A program made the position numbers and the translations under genes. DNA of 64,000 nucleotides, from contig JAGARR010000030.1 in assembly GCA_017622135.1 (NCBI GenBank), forward strand, positions 1-64,000, read 5' to 3'. Positions 51,858-61,686 of the stretch are shown in pieces (positions within the stretch are counted from its first letter, which is position 1; each line of letters starts with the position of its first letter). Origin of the DNA: Spirochaetaceae bacterium (GTDB taxonomy: Bacteria; Spirochaetota; Spirochaetia; Treponematales; Treponemataceae). The notes under the pieces were generated by a model. It was not told the DNA's origin, did no database searches, and saw only the letters and a list, made by a program, of their open reading frames with translations.

Positions 51858-53765
51858 TTACACATCCAAGGTGGCATAAACAGCATTTTCTTCTATAAAC
51901 TTACGGCGTGGCTCCACTTCTTCTCCCATGAGGGTGCTGAAGATATGGTCAGCCTCCACGGCATCAGTCAACTGCACCCGCTTCATCTTGCGGTTGGCAG
52001 GATCCATGGTGGTCTCCTTCAGCTCCTTCCACTCCATCTCACCAAGGCCCTTGTACCGCTGCACATCAGCCTTTCCATCGATGGTTTTCAGCACCTGGTC
52101 CCGCTCCTCGTCGGAGAAGACATAATGCTCCTTCTTCCCGTGCTTTATCTTGTACAGGGGCGGCATGGCGATATACACGTAGCCCTGCTCAATGAGCTGG
52201 GGCATATAGCGGAAGAAGAAGGTCAGCAGCAAGGTGGAAATGTGGGAGCCGTCCACGTCAGCATCCGCCATGATGATAATCTTGTGGTAGCGTAGTTTCT
52301 CGATGTTGAAGTCCTTACCGATTCCCGTTCCCAGGGAAGCAATGACCGGCTGCAGCTTGTCGTTGTTGATGACCTTATCTATGCGGGTACGCTCTACGTT
52401 CAGCATCTTTCCCCACAAGGGAAGGATTGCCTGAATCTTGGGATTTCTGCCCTGCTTGGCAGAACCACCTGCAGAATCTCCCTCTACGATGTACACCTCG
52501 CATTCCTCAGGATTCTTTGAAGAGCAGTCCGCCAGCTTTCCCGGCAGGCCAAAGCTGTCCATACCAGTTTTGCGGCGGGTAGCTTCTTTGGCCTTGCGGG
52601 CTGCAATGCGGGCAGCGGCTTCCGCCACAGCTTTTTCCAGAATGTGCTCGATGGTCCGGGGATTCTGCTCAAAGAAAAGGGTCAGCTGCTCGTTCACCAA
52701 GGACATGACAATTCCACGAGCCTCAGTGTTTCCCAGCTTTGTCTTTGTCTGACCCTCAAACTGCGGCTCCGGCACCTTCACTGAAATGACGGCAGTAAGT
52801 CCAGCCCTCACATCCTCACCAGTGAGCTTCTCCTCCTTGTCCATCTTTTTCAGCAGCTTGGCATTGTTCTTTAGAAATTCATTCATCACCGTGGTGAGAG
52901 CAGCCTTGAATCCCTCCAGGTGAGTTCCACCCTCCTTTGTGTTGATGTCGTTTACAAAGGAAAGGATGTTTTCGTTGTAGCCGTCATTATATTGGAGGGA
53001 AACCTCCACCTGCACATCGTCCCGCTCGCCGGAAATGAACACAGGCTCCTCAGGAATGGTTTTCCGTCCCTCGTTCAGGTAGGTGACAAACTGACGGATG
53101 CCTCCCTCGAACTGGAAGAGCACCTCCTTGGGATTGGTAAGCCGCTCGTCACGGAAATAAATCTTGATGCCATTGTTCAGGAAGGCCAGCTCACGGAGAC
53201 GACCGCAAAGCACATCAAAGTTGTAGGTGGTGGTCTCTGTGAAGATGGAGGGATCCGCCTTCCAGCGGATGGTTGTTCCCCGGCGGTCAGAAGCTCCAAT
53301 CTCCTTCACGGGAGCCACCGTCTCACCAACACGGAATTCCATGAAGTGCTTCTTGCCATCCTTTTCCACTGTGGCCTCAAGCCAAGTGGAAAGGGCATTG
53401 ACGCAGGACACACCAACACCGTGAAGACCGCCGGAAACCTTGTAGGAGCCCTTATCAAATTTACCGCCAGCATGGAGTCGTGTCAAAACAAGCTCCAAAG
53501 CACTGATTCCTTCTCCAGGGTGAATGTCCACTGGAATACCTCGGCCGTTGTCCTCAACCCGAACAATGTCGTCCTTCTCCAAGACAACATAGATGGTATC
53601 ACAGAAACCGGCCATTGCCTCGTCAATACAATTGTCTACAACCTCATACACCAAGTGATGCAATCCGTCTGGCCCAGTAGAACCAATGTACATACCAGGC
53701 CTTTTCCGAACAGCCTCCAGTCCTTTCAAGACAGTAATATTGGAAGCAGAATAATTTGCACTCAT
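51858..53765 (-). CDS. gyrB: DNA gyrase subunit B
   Basis: The product has 635 residues. The GHKL ATPase region (EVVDNCIDEAMAGFCD, RVEDNGRGIPVDIHPGEG, GLHGVGVSCVNALS) is followed by the TOPRIM metal-binding part (YIVEGDSAGGSAKQGRN, IMADADVDGSHI) and the C-terminal GyrA-binding tail (RYKGLGEMEWKELKETTMD). It drives negative supercoiling with GyrA. AAGGAAAAG precedes the ATG. It is divergent from dnaA with a 123-bp spacer. Confidence 0.97.
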   Translation of the reverse strand: MSANYSASNITVLKGLEAVRKRPGMYIGSTGPDGLHHLVYEVVDNCIDEAMAGFCDTIYVVLEKDDIVRVEDNGRGIPVDIHPGEGISALELVLTRLHAGGKFDKGSYKVSGGLHGVGVSCVNALSTWLEATVEKDGKKHFMEFRVGETVAPVKEIGASDRRGTTIRWKADPSIFTETTTYNFDVLCGRLRELAFLNNGIKIYFRDERLTNPKEVLFQFEGGIRQFVTYLNEGRKTIPEEPVFISGERDDVQVEVSLQYNDGYNENILSFVNDINTKEGGTHLEGFKAALTTVMNEFLKNNAKLLKKMDKEEKLTGEDVRAGLTAVISVKVPEPQFEGQTKTKLGNTEARGIVMSLVNEQLTLFFEQNPRTIEHILEKAVAEAAARIAARKAKEATRRKTGMDSFGLPGKLADCSSKNPEECEVYIVEGDSAGGSAKQGRNPKIQAILPLWGKMLNVERTRIDKVINNDKLQPVIASLGTGIGKDFNIEKLRYHKIIIMADADVDGSHISTLLLTFFFRYMPQLIEQGYVYIAMPPLYKIKHGKKEHYVFSDEERDQVLKTIDGKADVQRYKGLGEMEWKELKETTMDPANRKMKRVQLTDAVEADHIFSTLMGEEVEPRRKFIEENAVYATLDV

Positions 53766-53852
53766 TTCTTTTCCTTAAAAGCAATTAGCCATGAAATATA
53801 TAATGATTTCAATAAAGAAGTGTCGTTTTCAATAAATAAGATTATACCTATA

Positions 53853-53882
53853 TTGCAGAAAAAAGTAAAGGTAGATTATAAT
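53853..53882 (+). promoter_or_regulatory. Promoter of dnaA (predicted leaderless)
   Basis: TTGCAG (53853-53858), 18 nt and TATAAT (53877-53882). The dnaA ATG is at 53889, six bases on. No Shine-Dalgarno lies within 15 nt of the ATG. Confidence 0.6.
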
Positions 53883-53888
53883 ATCGGC

Positions 53889-55382
53889 ATGAATTCACCA
53901 GACTATACACCTTTTTGGGAAGAAACCCTCAGACAAATCAAACAAGAACTTACTGAAGCAGGCAGAGCAAATGATTTCGTCCTTTGGTTCAACATAAACT
54001 ACGTTGGTTCCCAGGAAGGAAAAATTATAGCTTCTGTAGCATCCAATTACATCCGAAACGAGATGAAAAACAGAGGCTATCTGTCGATGATTCAGAATAC
54101 CTTCTACGAGATTTCAGGACTGGATCTGAACATAGAGGTTGTAATAGAAGAAAGAAACTCCAGCAGACCGAAATCCTCCATCTCCTTCTCGGATTCTGCC
54201 CCAAGCCGTCAAATTCCTCAAACAAGATTCCAAGAGCAAAAGCCCCAGGAACCGCAGAAAGAAAACCATCCACAGGAAACCTATTCCCAAGAGACGATTC
54301 CACGGGAAACAGTCCCCTCCCCTACTCCCAAAGAAGCGGTGAAAAAAGTTCATCCTGAGCTTTCCGAGCAATATACCTTTGAGAACTTCATTTCCAGTGA
54401 TGAGAATGCCTACGTGTTCAATGCCGCCTTGGCTGTGGCAAAGAATCCCGGCACCGCCTATAACCCCCTTCTGATTTATGGTGGCGTTGGTCTCGGAAAA
54501 ACCCACCTGATGAAGGCCATTGGATATTCCATATTCCAGTCCACGGAATTCAAGAATATTATCTACATCAGTGCCGAGAATTTCACCAACGAATTCACCC
54601 AGTCAATCCGGGACCGCTCGGAGAAGAAATTCAAGGACAAGTACCGCACCGCAGACGTACTGCTGATAGACGACATTCATTTCTTTGAAGATAAGGACAA
54701 GACGCAAGAAGAACTGTTCCACACATTCAACGCCCTCTACGACAAGCACAAGCAGATGGTATTCACCTGCGACCGCCCTGTCTCCGAGCTAAAGCAGATT
54801 ACCGACCGTCTCAAATCCCGCTTTACCCGTGGAGTTAGCGCTGATATTCACATGCCAAAATACGAGGTCCGGTCCGCCATCATCCAGCACAAGCTGGAGC
54901 ATGAGGGGAAAAACCTACCTACTGAAATAATTGATCTCATTGCAAAGAGTGTCCAGACAAATGTCCGTGACCTTGAAGCCTGCCTCAACAGCATCACCCT
55001 CTATTACGACATCACCAAGGGAAATTTCACCCTAGCTCAGGCTAAGGAGGTCATCTCCAAGATGTTTGCTCAGGACACCACCCAAATCAATGCAGAAATC
55101 ATCCAGCATGTGGTGGCTGACTACTTCAACATCTCCTATTCAGACATCAAGGGAAAGAAACGCCACAAGAACATAGCCTTTGCCCGCCACATTGCCGTGT
55201 ATCTGATTCACCAGCTGACAGAGCTTTCCTTCACCGAAATTGGCAATGAATTCGGCAAGGACCACACCACCATCATGCATTCCTGCGAAGTCATCACCAA
55301 GCAGCTGCAGGTAGACGAAAGCCTCAACGATACTCTGGACATAATCAAGAAGGAAATAAAGGAATACAAGAATAATAGTTAG
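53889..55382 (+). CDS. dnaA: Chromosomal replication initiator DnaA
   Basis: The product has 497 residues. Domain I: PFWEETLRQIKQELTEAGRA. Domain II is a long Pro/Gln/Glu-rich linker (residues ~95-155; QIPQTRFQEQKPQEPQKENH). Domain III AAA+: YTFENFISSDEN, Walker A GGVGLGKTHLMKAIG, Walker B VLLIDDIHFFEDKD. Domain IV DNA-binding: IAVYLIHQLTELSFTEIGN, FGKDHTTIMHSCEVI. The ATG at 53889 matches the family start; the frame is open far upstream only as an antisense shadow of gyrB. Confidence 0.97.
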   Translation: MNSPDYTPFWEETLRQIKQELTEAGRANDFVLWFNINYVGSQEGKIIASVASNYIRNEMKNRGYLSMIQNTFYEISGLDLNIEVVIEERNSSRPKSSISFSDSAPSRQIPQTRFQEQKPQEPQKENHPQETYSQETIPRETVPSPTPKEAVKKVHPELSEQYTFENFISSDENAYVFNAALAVAKNPGTAYNPLLIYGGVGLGKTHLMKAIGYSIFQSTEFKNIIYISAENFTNEFTQSIRDRSEKKFKDKYRTADVLLIDDIHFFEDKDKTQEELFHTFNALYDKHKQMVFTCDRPVSELKQITDRLKSRFTRGVSADIHMPKYEVRSAIIQHKLEHEGKNLPTEIIDLIAKSVQTNVRDLEACLNSITLYYDITKGNFTLAQAKEVISKMFAQDTTQINAEIIQHVVADYFNISYSDIKGKKRHKNIAFARHIAVYLIHQLTELSFTEIGNEFGKDHTTIMHSCEVITKQLQVDESLNDTLDIIKKEIKEYKNNS

Positions 55383-55600
55383 ACAACTTGTTCATTATAT
55401 GCTAATATATTGTGGAAAACTTGAGCTGTTTTTGATCGGCTGTGGAAACCGTTGAAAACAACTGAAAACATTCTCAAGTTTTTAGAATCAGAATTATTTA
55501 TATTATAACGAATTATGTAAGTTATTCTGTTTTCCACAACCCTTATTATTACTATTATGAATTTATATAAATTTATAATAATATTCGATAGGAGAACTTT
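55383..55600. other. oriC: Candidate oriC in the dnaA-dnaN spacer
   Basis: This 218-bp spacer is very AT-rich and contains three DnaA-box-like 9-mers: 55411-55419 and 55441-55449 (reverse strand TTTTCCACA and GTTTCCACA) and 55530-55538 (TTTTCCACA). The AT-only tract after the third box (55540-55585) is a likely unwinding element. Position between dnaA and dnaN is the usual place for oriC. Confidence 0.75.
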
Positions 55601-56704
55601 ATGAGATTTACCTTTGATAGAGATGCCATGATCAAGGAGATTTCCATAGCCCAGGAAATCATCTCCACAAAGAATGCCATGTCCATCTTGTCTAATATTC
55701 TCTTGATTGCAGAAAACAACACCTTGTTCATCAAGGCAACCGATGTAAAGGTCAACTTCGAGACAAAGCTCCCTGTCATCATAGATGAAGAGGGAAGCAC
55801 CACCATTTTCTGCGATAAATTCATGAGCATCTTGTCGAACCTCCCCTCTGGAGAAATTGAATTCATCCAGAACGACATCAAGGTCAGCATCAAACCTATG
55901 ACAAAGAAGGTTAAATTTGACTTGAAGAGCATGGCCAGCGACAAGTTCCCTGAATTTTCATCCACCGAGAATGTTCCCTTCTTCGAGGTACCTGCAGATC
56001 AGTTCAAGGAGATGATTGAGCAGACCATCTTCGCCATTTCCGACGATGAGCAGCGCTACTTCATGAACGGTGTCTATTTTGAGAAGAAGGGAGACAACCT
56101 GAATATGGTTGCCACTGACGGTCGCCGTCTCGCCTTCATCTCCAAGCCCATTTGCCAGGGTGTGGCTGACTTTGAGCCGGTCATTGTTCCTCCAAAAATT
56201 CTCACCACAGTGCTGAAGCGTGCCCCCTCCGAAGGAATGATTTCTTTGGCTATTGTGGAAAAAAACATATATGTGAAGTTTGGAAACTACAACTTCTCCT
56301 CAATTCTGTTGGACGGACAGTATCCCAACTACAGCCGTGTCATTCCAGAAAACCAGAAGTACAGCTTTGAGCTGGAGAAGTCCGACTTGGTGGATGCCCT
56401 CAAGCGTGTTGCCTTGCTGGTGGATCAGAAGGCTCGCCGGGTGTACTTTGAGGTAAATCCTGGAAAGCTTGTCATCACTTCCCAGGAGTCTGACATCGGT
56501 GTGGCAAAGGAAGAGATTCCTTGCCAGTACGACGGAGATGTGGTGACCATGGCCATGAACTACCTCTATATTGATGAACCCATCAAGGTGATGGATTCCG
56601 ATAGGGTGAAATTTGAGTTCACCGAACCAATGCGGGCGGTAACCTTGAAGCCGGTTCCAGAGACGGACTACTTCCACATCATTATGCCCATGCAGATGGA
56701 GTAG
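55601..56704 (+). CDS. dnaN: DNA polymerase III sliding clamp (beta)
   Basis: The product has 367 residues, the usual length. Three clamp domains: RFTFDRDAMIKEISIAQEII, VPADQFKEMIEQTIFAISDD and YSFELEKSDLVDALKRVALL. The C-terminus is PVPETDYFHIIMPMQME, near the peptide-binding pocket. It forms a dimeric ring on DNA and tethers the polymerase. AGGAG site before the ATG. First gene of the dnaN-recF-dciA operon. Confidence 0.97.
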   Translation: MRFTFDRDAMIKEISIAQEIISTKNAMSILSNILLIAENNTLFIKATDVKVNFETKLPVIIDEEGSTTIFCDKFMSILSNLPSGEIEFIQNDIKVSIKPMTKKVKFDLKSMASDKFPEFSSTENVPFFEVPADQFKEMIEQTIFAISDDEQRYFMNGVYFEKKGDNLNMVATDGRRLAFISKPICQGVADFEPVIVPPKILTTVLKRAPSEGMISLAIVEKNIYVKFGNYNFSSILLDGQYPNYSRVIPENQKYSFELEKSDLVDALKRVALLVDQKARRVYFEVNPGKLVITSQESDIGVAKEEIPCQYDGDVVTMAMNYLYIDEPIKVMDSDRVKFEFTEPMRAVTLKPVPETDYFHIIMPMQME

Positions 56705-56709
56705 GCTCG

Positions 56710-57798
56710 GTGCCTTTTCTCTCCCTCTCCTGCACGAATTTTAGGAATATTCAGAACAATACGATAGACCTTCTGGCAAAGGAGGTCTATTTTGTTGGTG
56801 AGAACGGCCAGGGAAAGACGAATTTACTGGAAGCCCTCTATTACGCTGCTTACGGTGCATCCTTTCGGACTCGTATTGAGCAGGAAATTGTCCGTGAGGG
56901 TGAGAATGCTTTCAGCATACGCACCATGTTCCGAGATGACAATAAATCGGTCACTGCAATCCATGGGGAGTTCCAGCGAGGAAAGAAAAAAATCCTGAAG
57001 AACCAGAAGAGAATCCAAGACAGGAAGGAACTGATAAACACCATTCCCTGTGTTCTTTTTTGCCACGACGACTTGGATTTTGCCGTGGGAGAGCCTGAGC
57101 GTCGTCGTTTTTTTATTGACCAGTCACTTTCTATGTACGACGAGCTGTATATCGATGAGCTGCGTTCCTACAAAAAAATTTTGAAGAACAGAAACCTTGT
57201 CTTGAAAAATCAAGATTATGGTATGTTGGATATGTATGATTTGCAGTTGATGCAAAAGGGAATATACCTCCAGGAAAAGCGGAAGAAAATGATTTTCCTG
57301 TTCAATACAATATTCACCAGGCTATACGAAAAAGTTTCTGGCATAGAAAATGTGTCTATTATGTATGAGCCCTCCTGGAAGGAGGTGGAAAATCAGACAC
57401 CTTCCCAAAAACAGGTGCTGGAGTTGTTGTTGTCAAAACGGAAGGTGGATTATGTGATGGAAACCACCATGTCTGGCCCCCATCGGGACAGAATACGCTT
57501 CATGAAGGACGGAAAACATTTTATTCCTACCGCTTCCACTGGGCAGCGGCGGCTCATTTCCCTGTTGCTGCGGGTGGCGCAGGCCGTTCACTATACGGAG
57601 GTGATCGGCAGAAAGCCTGTGTTGCTGCTGGATGATGTGCTTTTGGAGCTGGACCCAGATAAGCGCCAGAAATTCACTGCTGTCCTGCCGCCCTACAATC
57701 AGCTGTTCTGTACTTTCCTGCCGGGAGAACCCTATCAGCGCTACAAAACTTCCGAAACAAAAGTTCTGTTTGTGGAGGATGGAGCTGTCCATGAATAA
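56710..57798 (+). CDS. recF: DNA replication and repair protein RecF
   Basis: The product has 362 residues. It is an SMC-like ATPase that helps load RecA at gaps. Walker A is VGENGQGKTNLLEALYYAAY, the signature TMSGPHRDRI and STGQRRLISLLLRVA, and Walker B PVLLLDDVLLELDPDKR. It starts with GTG 5 bp after the dnaN stop. Its 3' end overlaps dciA by 8 bp. Confidence 0.95.
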   Translation: MPFLSLSCTNFRNIQNNTIDLLAKEVYFVGENGQGKTNLLEALYYAAYGASFRTRIEQEIVREGENAFSIRTMFRDDNKSVTAIHGEFQRGKKKILKNQKRIQDRKELINTIPCVLFCHDDLDFAVGEPERRRFFIDQSLSMYDELYIDELRSYKKILKNRNLVLKNQDYGMLDMYDLQLMQKGIYLQEKRKKMIFLFNTIFTRLYEKVSGIENVSIMYEPSWKEVENQTPSQKQVLELLLSKRKVDYVMETTMSGPHRDRIRFMKDGKHFIPTASTGQRRLISLLLRVAQAVHYTEVIGRKPVLLLDDVLLELDPDKRQKFTAVLPPYNQLFCTFLPGEPYQRYKTSETKVLFVEDGAVHE

Positions 57799-58333
57799 GA
57801 TTTATTCAAATTCTGAGATAATGAAGGGTGTACTGGAGGGACTACTTTCCGATGTAAACAGAAGTCGCATGAATGACTCTTCCAATATCCTTGAGAAATG
57901 GAAGTCTATCATCACCTCCATACGGAGCGTGATAAATCCTGATTGTGGGAAGACCATGTATTTCCACAGTAAAATCATTGATATCAAGGATGATGTCATC
58001 ATACTACAGGTGGATCATCCGGGGTTCATCCAGTTGTTTGAGAACCACAAGAAATATATTCTGAGGGGAATCCAGATGAAAATTCCCCAACTAAGGATAA
58101 GGAATATTACCTATCGCCTGGATAAAAAGGATAATTACAATACCCAGCGTGATCTGACCCGACAGGAAATGGAACGTGCCATAGATAAGGAAACCGCAAA
58201 AAATGGACAACCAGCTGAAAAAAACAATGAAAATGATCGTAAAATTAGTGAAAAGAAAGAATTTCCACCGGAATTACAGGCTATTTTTGACAGGATGAGA
58301 GATTCAATCTTGACTAATGACAAAAAAATATGA
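57791..58333 (+). CDS. dciA: DciA-like (DUF721) helicase-loading protein
   Basis: The product has 180 residues. The DUF721 core is visible in ILEKWKSIITSIRSVINPDC, ILQVDHPGFIQLFENHKKYI and ITYRLDKKD. In bacteria without DnaC/DnaI this family recruits DnaB helicase to the origin. A charged tail (EKNNENDRKISEKKE) follows, then a last helix PPELQAIFDRMRDSIL. GGAG lies 6 nt before the ATG at 57791; the position right after recF is typical. Confidence 0.8.
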   Translation: MNKIYSNSEIMKGVLEGLLSDVNRSRMNDSSNILEKWKSIITSIRSVINPDCGKTMYFHSKIIDIKDDVIILQVDHPGFIQLFENHKKYILRGIQMKIPQLRIRNITYRLDKKDNYNTQRDLTRQEMERAIDKETAKNGQPAEKNNENDRKISEKKEFPPELQAIFDRMRDSILTNDKKI

Positions 58334-58410
58334 TATCGTGCTAAAACTTATCTTATATATCCTAGGGCTTGATATACATCTAGCCCGTATCAATAAAGGA
58401 GACGTGTTCA

Positions 58411-58566
58411 ATGAAACGGACATATCAGCCCAGTAGAGTTAAGCGTAACAGGAAGTTCGGTTTCCGTGCCCGCATGAAGACCCGTGGTGGTCGTATGATC
58501 CTCAAGCGCCGTCGTGCAAAGGGACGCTACAAGCTTACTGTTTCTGACGAGAAGAAGCCTTACTAA
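58411..58566 (+). CDS. rpmH: Ribosomal protein bL34
   Basis: The product has 51 residues: [20 protein letters not shown], then [19 protein letters not shown] and a short tail. It is a core 50S protein near the exit tunnel. AAAGGAG precedes the ATG. It heads the rpmH-rnpA-yidD-yidC-khpB cluster. Confidence 0.97.
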   Translation: MKRTYQPSRVKRNRKFGFRARMKTRGGRMILKRRRAKGRYKLTVSDEKKPY

Positions 58567-58580
58567 CATCTAGTTAGGTT

Positions 58581-58943
58581 ATGGGAACAGACTTGATAAT
58601 GACGGGAACTTTCACTCGCCATGAGCGGGTTAAAAAGTCCTCAGACATTCAAAATCTGTTTAAAAAGGGGAAACGGGTAAGTGTCCATGGGGCAAAGTTG
58701 TTTTATTTGTCTAATGGGATGAATGTCAATCGCATTGCATTTACCCTACCCCGTGGTTATGGCAATGCTGTGGAGAGAAACCGCTCCAAGCGCCTGAGCC
58801 GAGAAGCCTATCGTTATTTCAAAGCATTCCTGAACACCGGATATGACATGGTTCTTTTAGTGTATCCGGGAAATGATTCGTTCCGTACACGGTGTGCACA
58901 AGTCCGTAATTTATACCTTAAAGCTGGAATAATTTCGGTATGA
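58581..58943 (+). CDS. rnpA: Ribonuclease P protein component
   Basis: The product has 120 residues, basic. It binds the RNase P RNA and pre-tRNA leader. The RNR signature is present: [19 protein letters not shown], with [20 protein letters not shown] at the front. The ATG at 58581 gives a slightly long N-terminus; the second in-frame ATG (58599) could also serve. It overlaps yidD by 4 bp. Confidence 0.95.
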   Translation: MGTDLIMTGTFTRHERVKKSSDIQNLFKKGKRVSVHGAKLFYLSNGMNVNRIAFTLPRGYGNAVERNRSKRLSREAYRYFKAFLNTGYDMVLLVYPGNDSFRTRCAQVRNLYLKAGIISV

Positions 58944-59161
58944 AAAAACTTCTGGTTCGATTTTTGTGTGTACTCATCCGTTTTTATCAAATCTGTATTT
59001 CACCTCTTTTTCCTCCAAGCTGTAGGTTCTATCCTACGTGTTCGTCCTATGCCTTGGAGGCAATTCAACGACATGGTCCCTTCCGGGGGACCTATTTGGC
59101 AGTCAAACGTATATTGAGATGTAATCCTTTCTGTAAGGGAGGATATGATCCCGTTCCATAA
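58940..59161 (+). CDS. yidD: Membrane-protein insertion efficiency factor YidD
   Basis: The product has 73 residues: [20 protein letters not shown] followed by [16 protein letters not shown] and [14 protein letters not shown], the complete YidD signature with its conserved cysteines. It sits at the inner membrane and assists YidC. It overlaps rnpA by 4 bp (ATGA). Confidence 0.96.
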   Translation: MKKLLVRFLCVLIRFYQICISPLFPPSCRFYPTCSSYALEAIQRHGPFRGTYLAVKRILRCNPFCKGGYDPVP

Positions 59162-59190
59162 GTTTTGGCTGTTTCAGGAGTTTTATCTTT

Positions 59191-60957
59191 ATGGAAAAAA
59201 ATACAATAATAGCAATCATTTTGTCTACGATTGTTCTTATCACCTTTACCTTTCTGCAGACGGTGGTGTTTCCACCGGAGCCGGCTCAGGAGACAGTTGT
59301 AGTCCAGGAGCAGCCTACCCTTGATGCCACCATATTGGAGTCTACGGGAGTTGCTTCCGGCAGTCTTGCCATGGCCTATCCTGACAGTGAGGAAGCAATC
59401 CAAGAGCAGGAAATTGTCATCAACACGGGAAAGGCCCGCATTACTCTCACCAACCGTGGTGGAGATGTTATTGGCTACGAGTTGCTGGAGCATCGTGACG
59501 GTGAGTCGGGAGTTCAGATGGCGGACAATGTTTCTGCCAGCAACAGGGCTTTTTCAGTATCCTTTGGTGAGGCAGAGAATGGAATCATCCAGGATTTGTT
59601 CCATGTGAAGCAGATTAACGAGTACACGGTTGTATTCTACAAGACCTATGAGGACTCAAGAAGCAACGGAAAGTATGTGTTCTCAAAGCAGTACAGCTTC
59701 AAAAAGGATGACTATCTGTTCCGCCTCGACGTAAGTGTGGAAGGCTCCGACGGAATGTCCCGCCTGTCCTTTGGCGATGCGGCCTACACCATCAGGACTT
59801 CGCCCCAGATTGGTCCCTATTTCAATGCCAAAACGAACAAGTACGAGAATCGAACCTTCATGTCTTTTGACGGCAGCAAGAAGAAGAAGCAGATTTTAAG
59901 TGCCGGTAAGACAGAGGTTTATGACAAGGAGTACACTTGGACAGGCGTTGGCGGAAAATATTTCGAGATTCTGGGTATTCCGGTAAAGCCCGAGACCATG
60001 TTGGATGTGGAGTATTCTACTGTGGTGGAGGTCAACAATTACGCTAACGCCCAGGTTATGATGACCAGAAAGGCCATCATGGAACCAGTTACAAAGGATT
60101 CTTACTATTTCTATGTTGGTCCCCGTACTGAAAAGGACCTGAAGATTTATAACAATGCGGATGATAATTCTTGGGATCTTTCTGGCCTCAGGCTGAACGA
60201 GAGCCTTGAATCCACTGGAATCTTGTCTTGGCTGGAGACCATCCTCAAATTCTGCATGGAGTTGATTTACAAGATTATTCCCAACTGGGGAGTCTCAATC
60301 ATCATCCTTACCATCCTGATAAAGATTCTTTTGTTCCCTCTCACCAAGAAGAGTTCCATGGGAACCTTGAAGATGCAGGAGCTGCAGCCAAGGATGCAGG
60401 AGCTGCAGGAAAAATACCGTGACCAGCCGGAAAAATTGAACATGGAGATGTCAAAGCTCTACAAGGAGACTGGCTACAATCCATTGTCCGGCTGTCTACC
60501 CCTGCTGATTCAGTTCCCGCTGATTTTCGCCATGTACAACCTGTTCAATAATTACTTTGAGTTCCGTGGGGCCATGTTTATTCCCGGCTGGATTCCCGAC
60601 CTTTCCGTGGGAGATATTGTTCCCCTACCCGTTACCCTGCCGGTGGTTGGTAACCAACTGCATATTCTGCCTGTTATCTATTTGGTTTCACAGTTGTTCT
60701 TCGGAAAGATTACCCAGGCGGGGGCTACAGGCGGAAACAGTACACAGATGAAGATCATGATGTATGGTATGCCCATCTTCTTTTTCTTCATCTTCTACAA
60801 TGCACCCGCAGGACTCCTTCTGTACTGGACCGTAAGTAACGTCTTGCAGCTCTTCCAGCAGATGATTATCAACAGGATGATGAAGGCGAAGCGTGCGGAA
60901 ATGGAACTGAATAAGGCTGCAGATAAAAAAGTCTTTGTTCCCAGGAAGAAGAAGTAA
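59191..60957 (+). CDS. yidC: Membrane protein insertase YidC
   Basis: The product has 588 residues. The N-terminal TM (IIAIILSTIVLITFTFLQTV) is followed by a periplasmic P1 beta-sandwich (~residues 60-340) and the five-TM core: NWGVSIIILTILIKILLFPL, with QELQPRMQELQEKYRDQPEK, NPLSGCLPLLIQFPLIFAMY and a final GLLLYWTVSNVLQLFQQ. It inserts proteins with or without Sec. The basic C-terminus (DKKVFVPRKKK) may bind ribosomes. Confidence 0.97.
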   Translation: MEKNTIIAIILSTIVLITFTFLQTVVFPPEPAQETVVVQEQPTLDATILESTGVASGSLAMAYPDSEEAIQEQEIVINTGKARITLTNRGGDVIGYELLEHRDGESGVQMADNVSASNRAFSVSFGEAENGIIQDLFHVKQINEYTVVFYKTYEDSRSNGKYVFSKQYSFKKDDYLFRLDVSVEGSDGMSRLSFGDAAYTIRTSPQIGPYFNAKTNKYENRTFMSFDGSKKKKQILSAGKTEVYDKEYTWTGVGGKYFEILGIPVKPETMLDVEYSTVVEVNNYANAQVMMTRKAIMEPVTKDSYYFYVGPRTEKDLKIYNNADDNSWDLSGLRLNESLESTGILSWLETILKFCMELIYKIIPNWGVSIIILTILIKILLFPLTKKSSMGTLKMQELQPRMQELQEKYRDQPEKLNMEMSKLYKETGYNPLSGCLPLLIQFPLIFAMYNLFNNYFEFRGAMFIPGWIPDLSVGDIVPLPVTLPVVGNQLHILPVIYLVSQLFFGKITQAGATGGNSTQMKIMMYGMPIFFFFIFYNAPAGLLLYWTVSNVLQLFQQMIINRMMKAKRAEMELNKAADKKVFVPRKKK

Positions 60958-60987
60958 TTAGTTAGCGTAATTTGAAGGAGAATTATC

Positions 60988-61686
60988 ATGACATACGAGT
61001 ACGAAGGAAAAACTGAAAAGGAAGCCATTGAGATGGCAGCAGCAGAACTGGGCCTGGAGCGGGATCAGTTTGACGTGGAGATTATCGAGTCACAGAAGAC
61101 TGGACTGTTCAAGAAGGGATTTGTAAAGATTCGTGTTCATACTGTTGATGCAGTTGAGCATGGTGCATCTGAGTCTGACAATTCTGCACCGGCTAAAAAG
61201 ACTCTTTTTGCAGATCCCCTCCCCCAGGACGAGTTCGAGAAAAAGCTGATTAATTTTACCGCCTCCATGATTCGGAAGATGGGATATGATGTTACTGTGG
61301 AAATCATGTTCCGGGAGGACCACAAACTGGGAATCCGGCTTAATTCCTCCAAGTCTTCCATCCTCATTGGACGGAAAGGAAAGAATCTTGATGCACTGCA
61401 GCTGCTGGTAAATGTATATGCAGGTCGCCTTGGCCGTGAGGACATCCGGGTGATTCTCGATACTGAGAACTATCGGATTCGCCGGGAGGAATCCTTGGTG
61501 CGTCTTGCATATACAGTGGCAGACAAGGTTCGTATGAGCCGGAAATCCGTGCTGCTGGAGCCGATGAATCCCTTTGAGCGGCGTCTTATCCACACCACAC
61601 TGAATGATATCAGCGATGTGGAGACAAAGAGCGAGGGAGACGGCTTGTACAAGCAGGTACGAGTTATCTACAAGGGTGTTCGTTGA
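60988..61686 (+). CDS. khpB: RNA-binding protein KhpB (Jag/EloR)
   Basis: The product has 232 residues. The Jag_N domain (TEKEAIEMAAAELGLERDQF) is followed by a Ser/Ala linker, a type II KH domain with the GxxG loop ILIGRKGKNLDALQLLVNVY and an R3H domain (MNPFERRLIHTTLNDISDVE, then TKSEGDGLYKQVRV). It controls RNA metabolism and cell elongation with KhpA. The stop overlaps the next ATG (TGATG). Confidence 0.95.
   Translation: MTYEYEGKTEKEAIEMAAAELGLERDQFDVEIIESQKTGLFKKGFVKIRVHTVDAVEHGASESDNSAPAKKTLFADPLPQDEFEKKLINFTASMIRKMGYDVTVEIMFREDHKLGIRLNSSKSSILIGRKGKNLDALQLLVNVYAGRLGREDIRVILDTENYRIRREESLVRLAYTVADKVRMSRKSVLLEPMNPFERRLIHTTLNDISDVETKSEGDGLYKQVRVIYKGVR

Noticed and set aside
52920..53888. 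N-terminal extension of dnaA to 820 residues
   Set aside because: It is antisense to gyrB and crosses the dnaA promoter; DnaA domain I starts at 53889.
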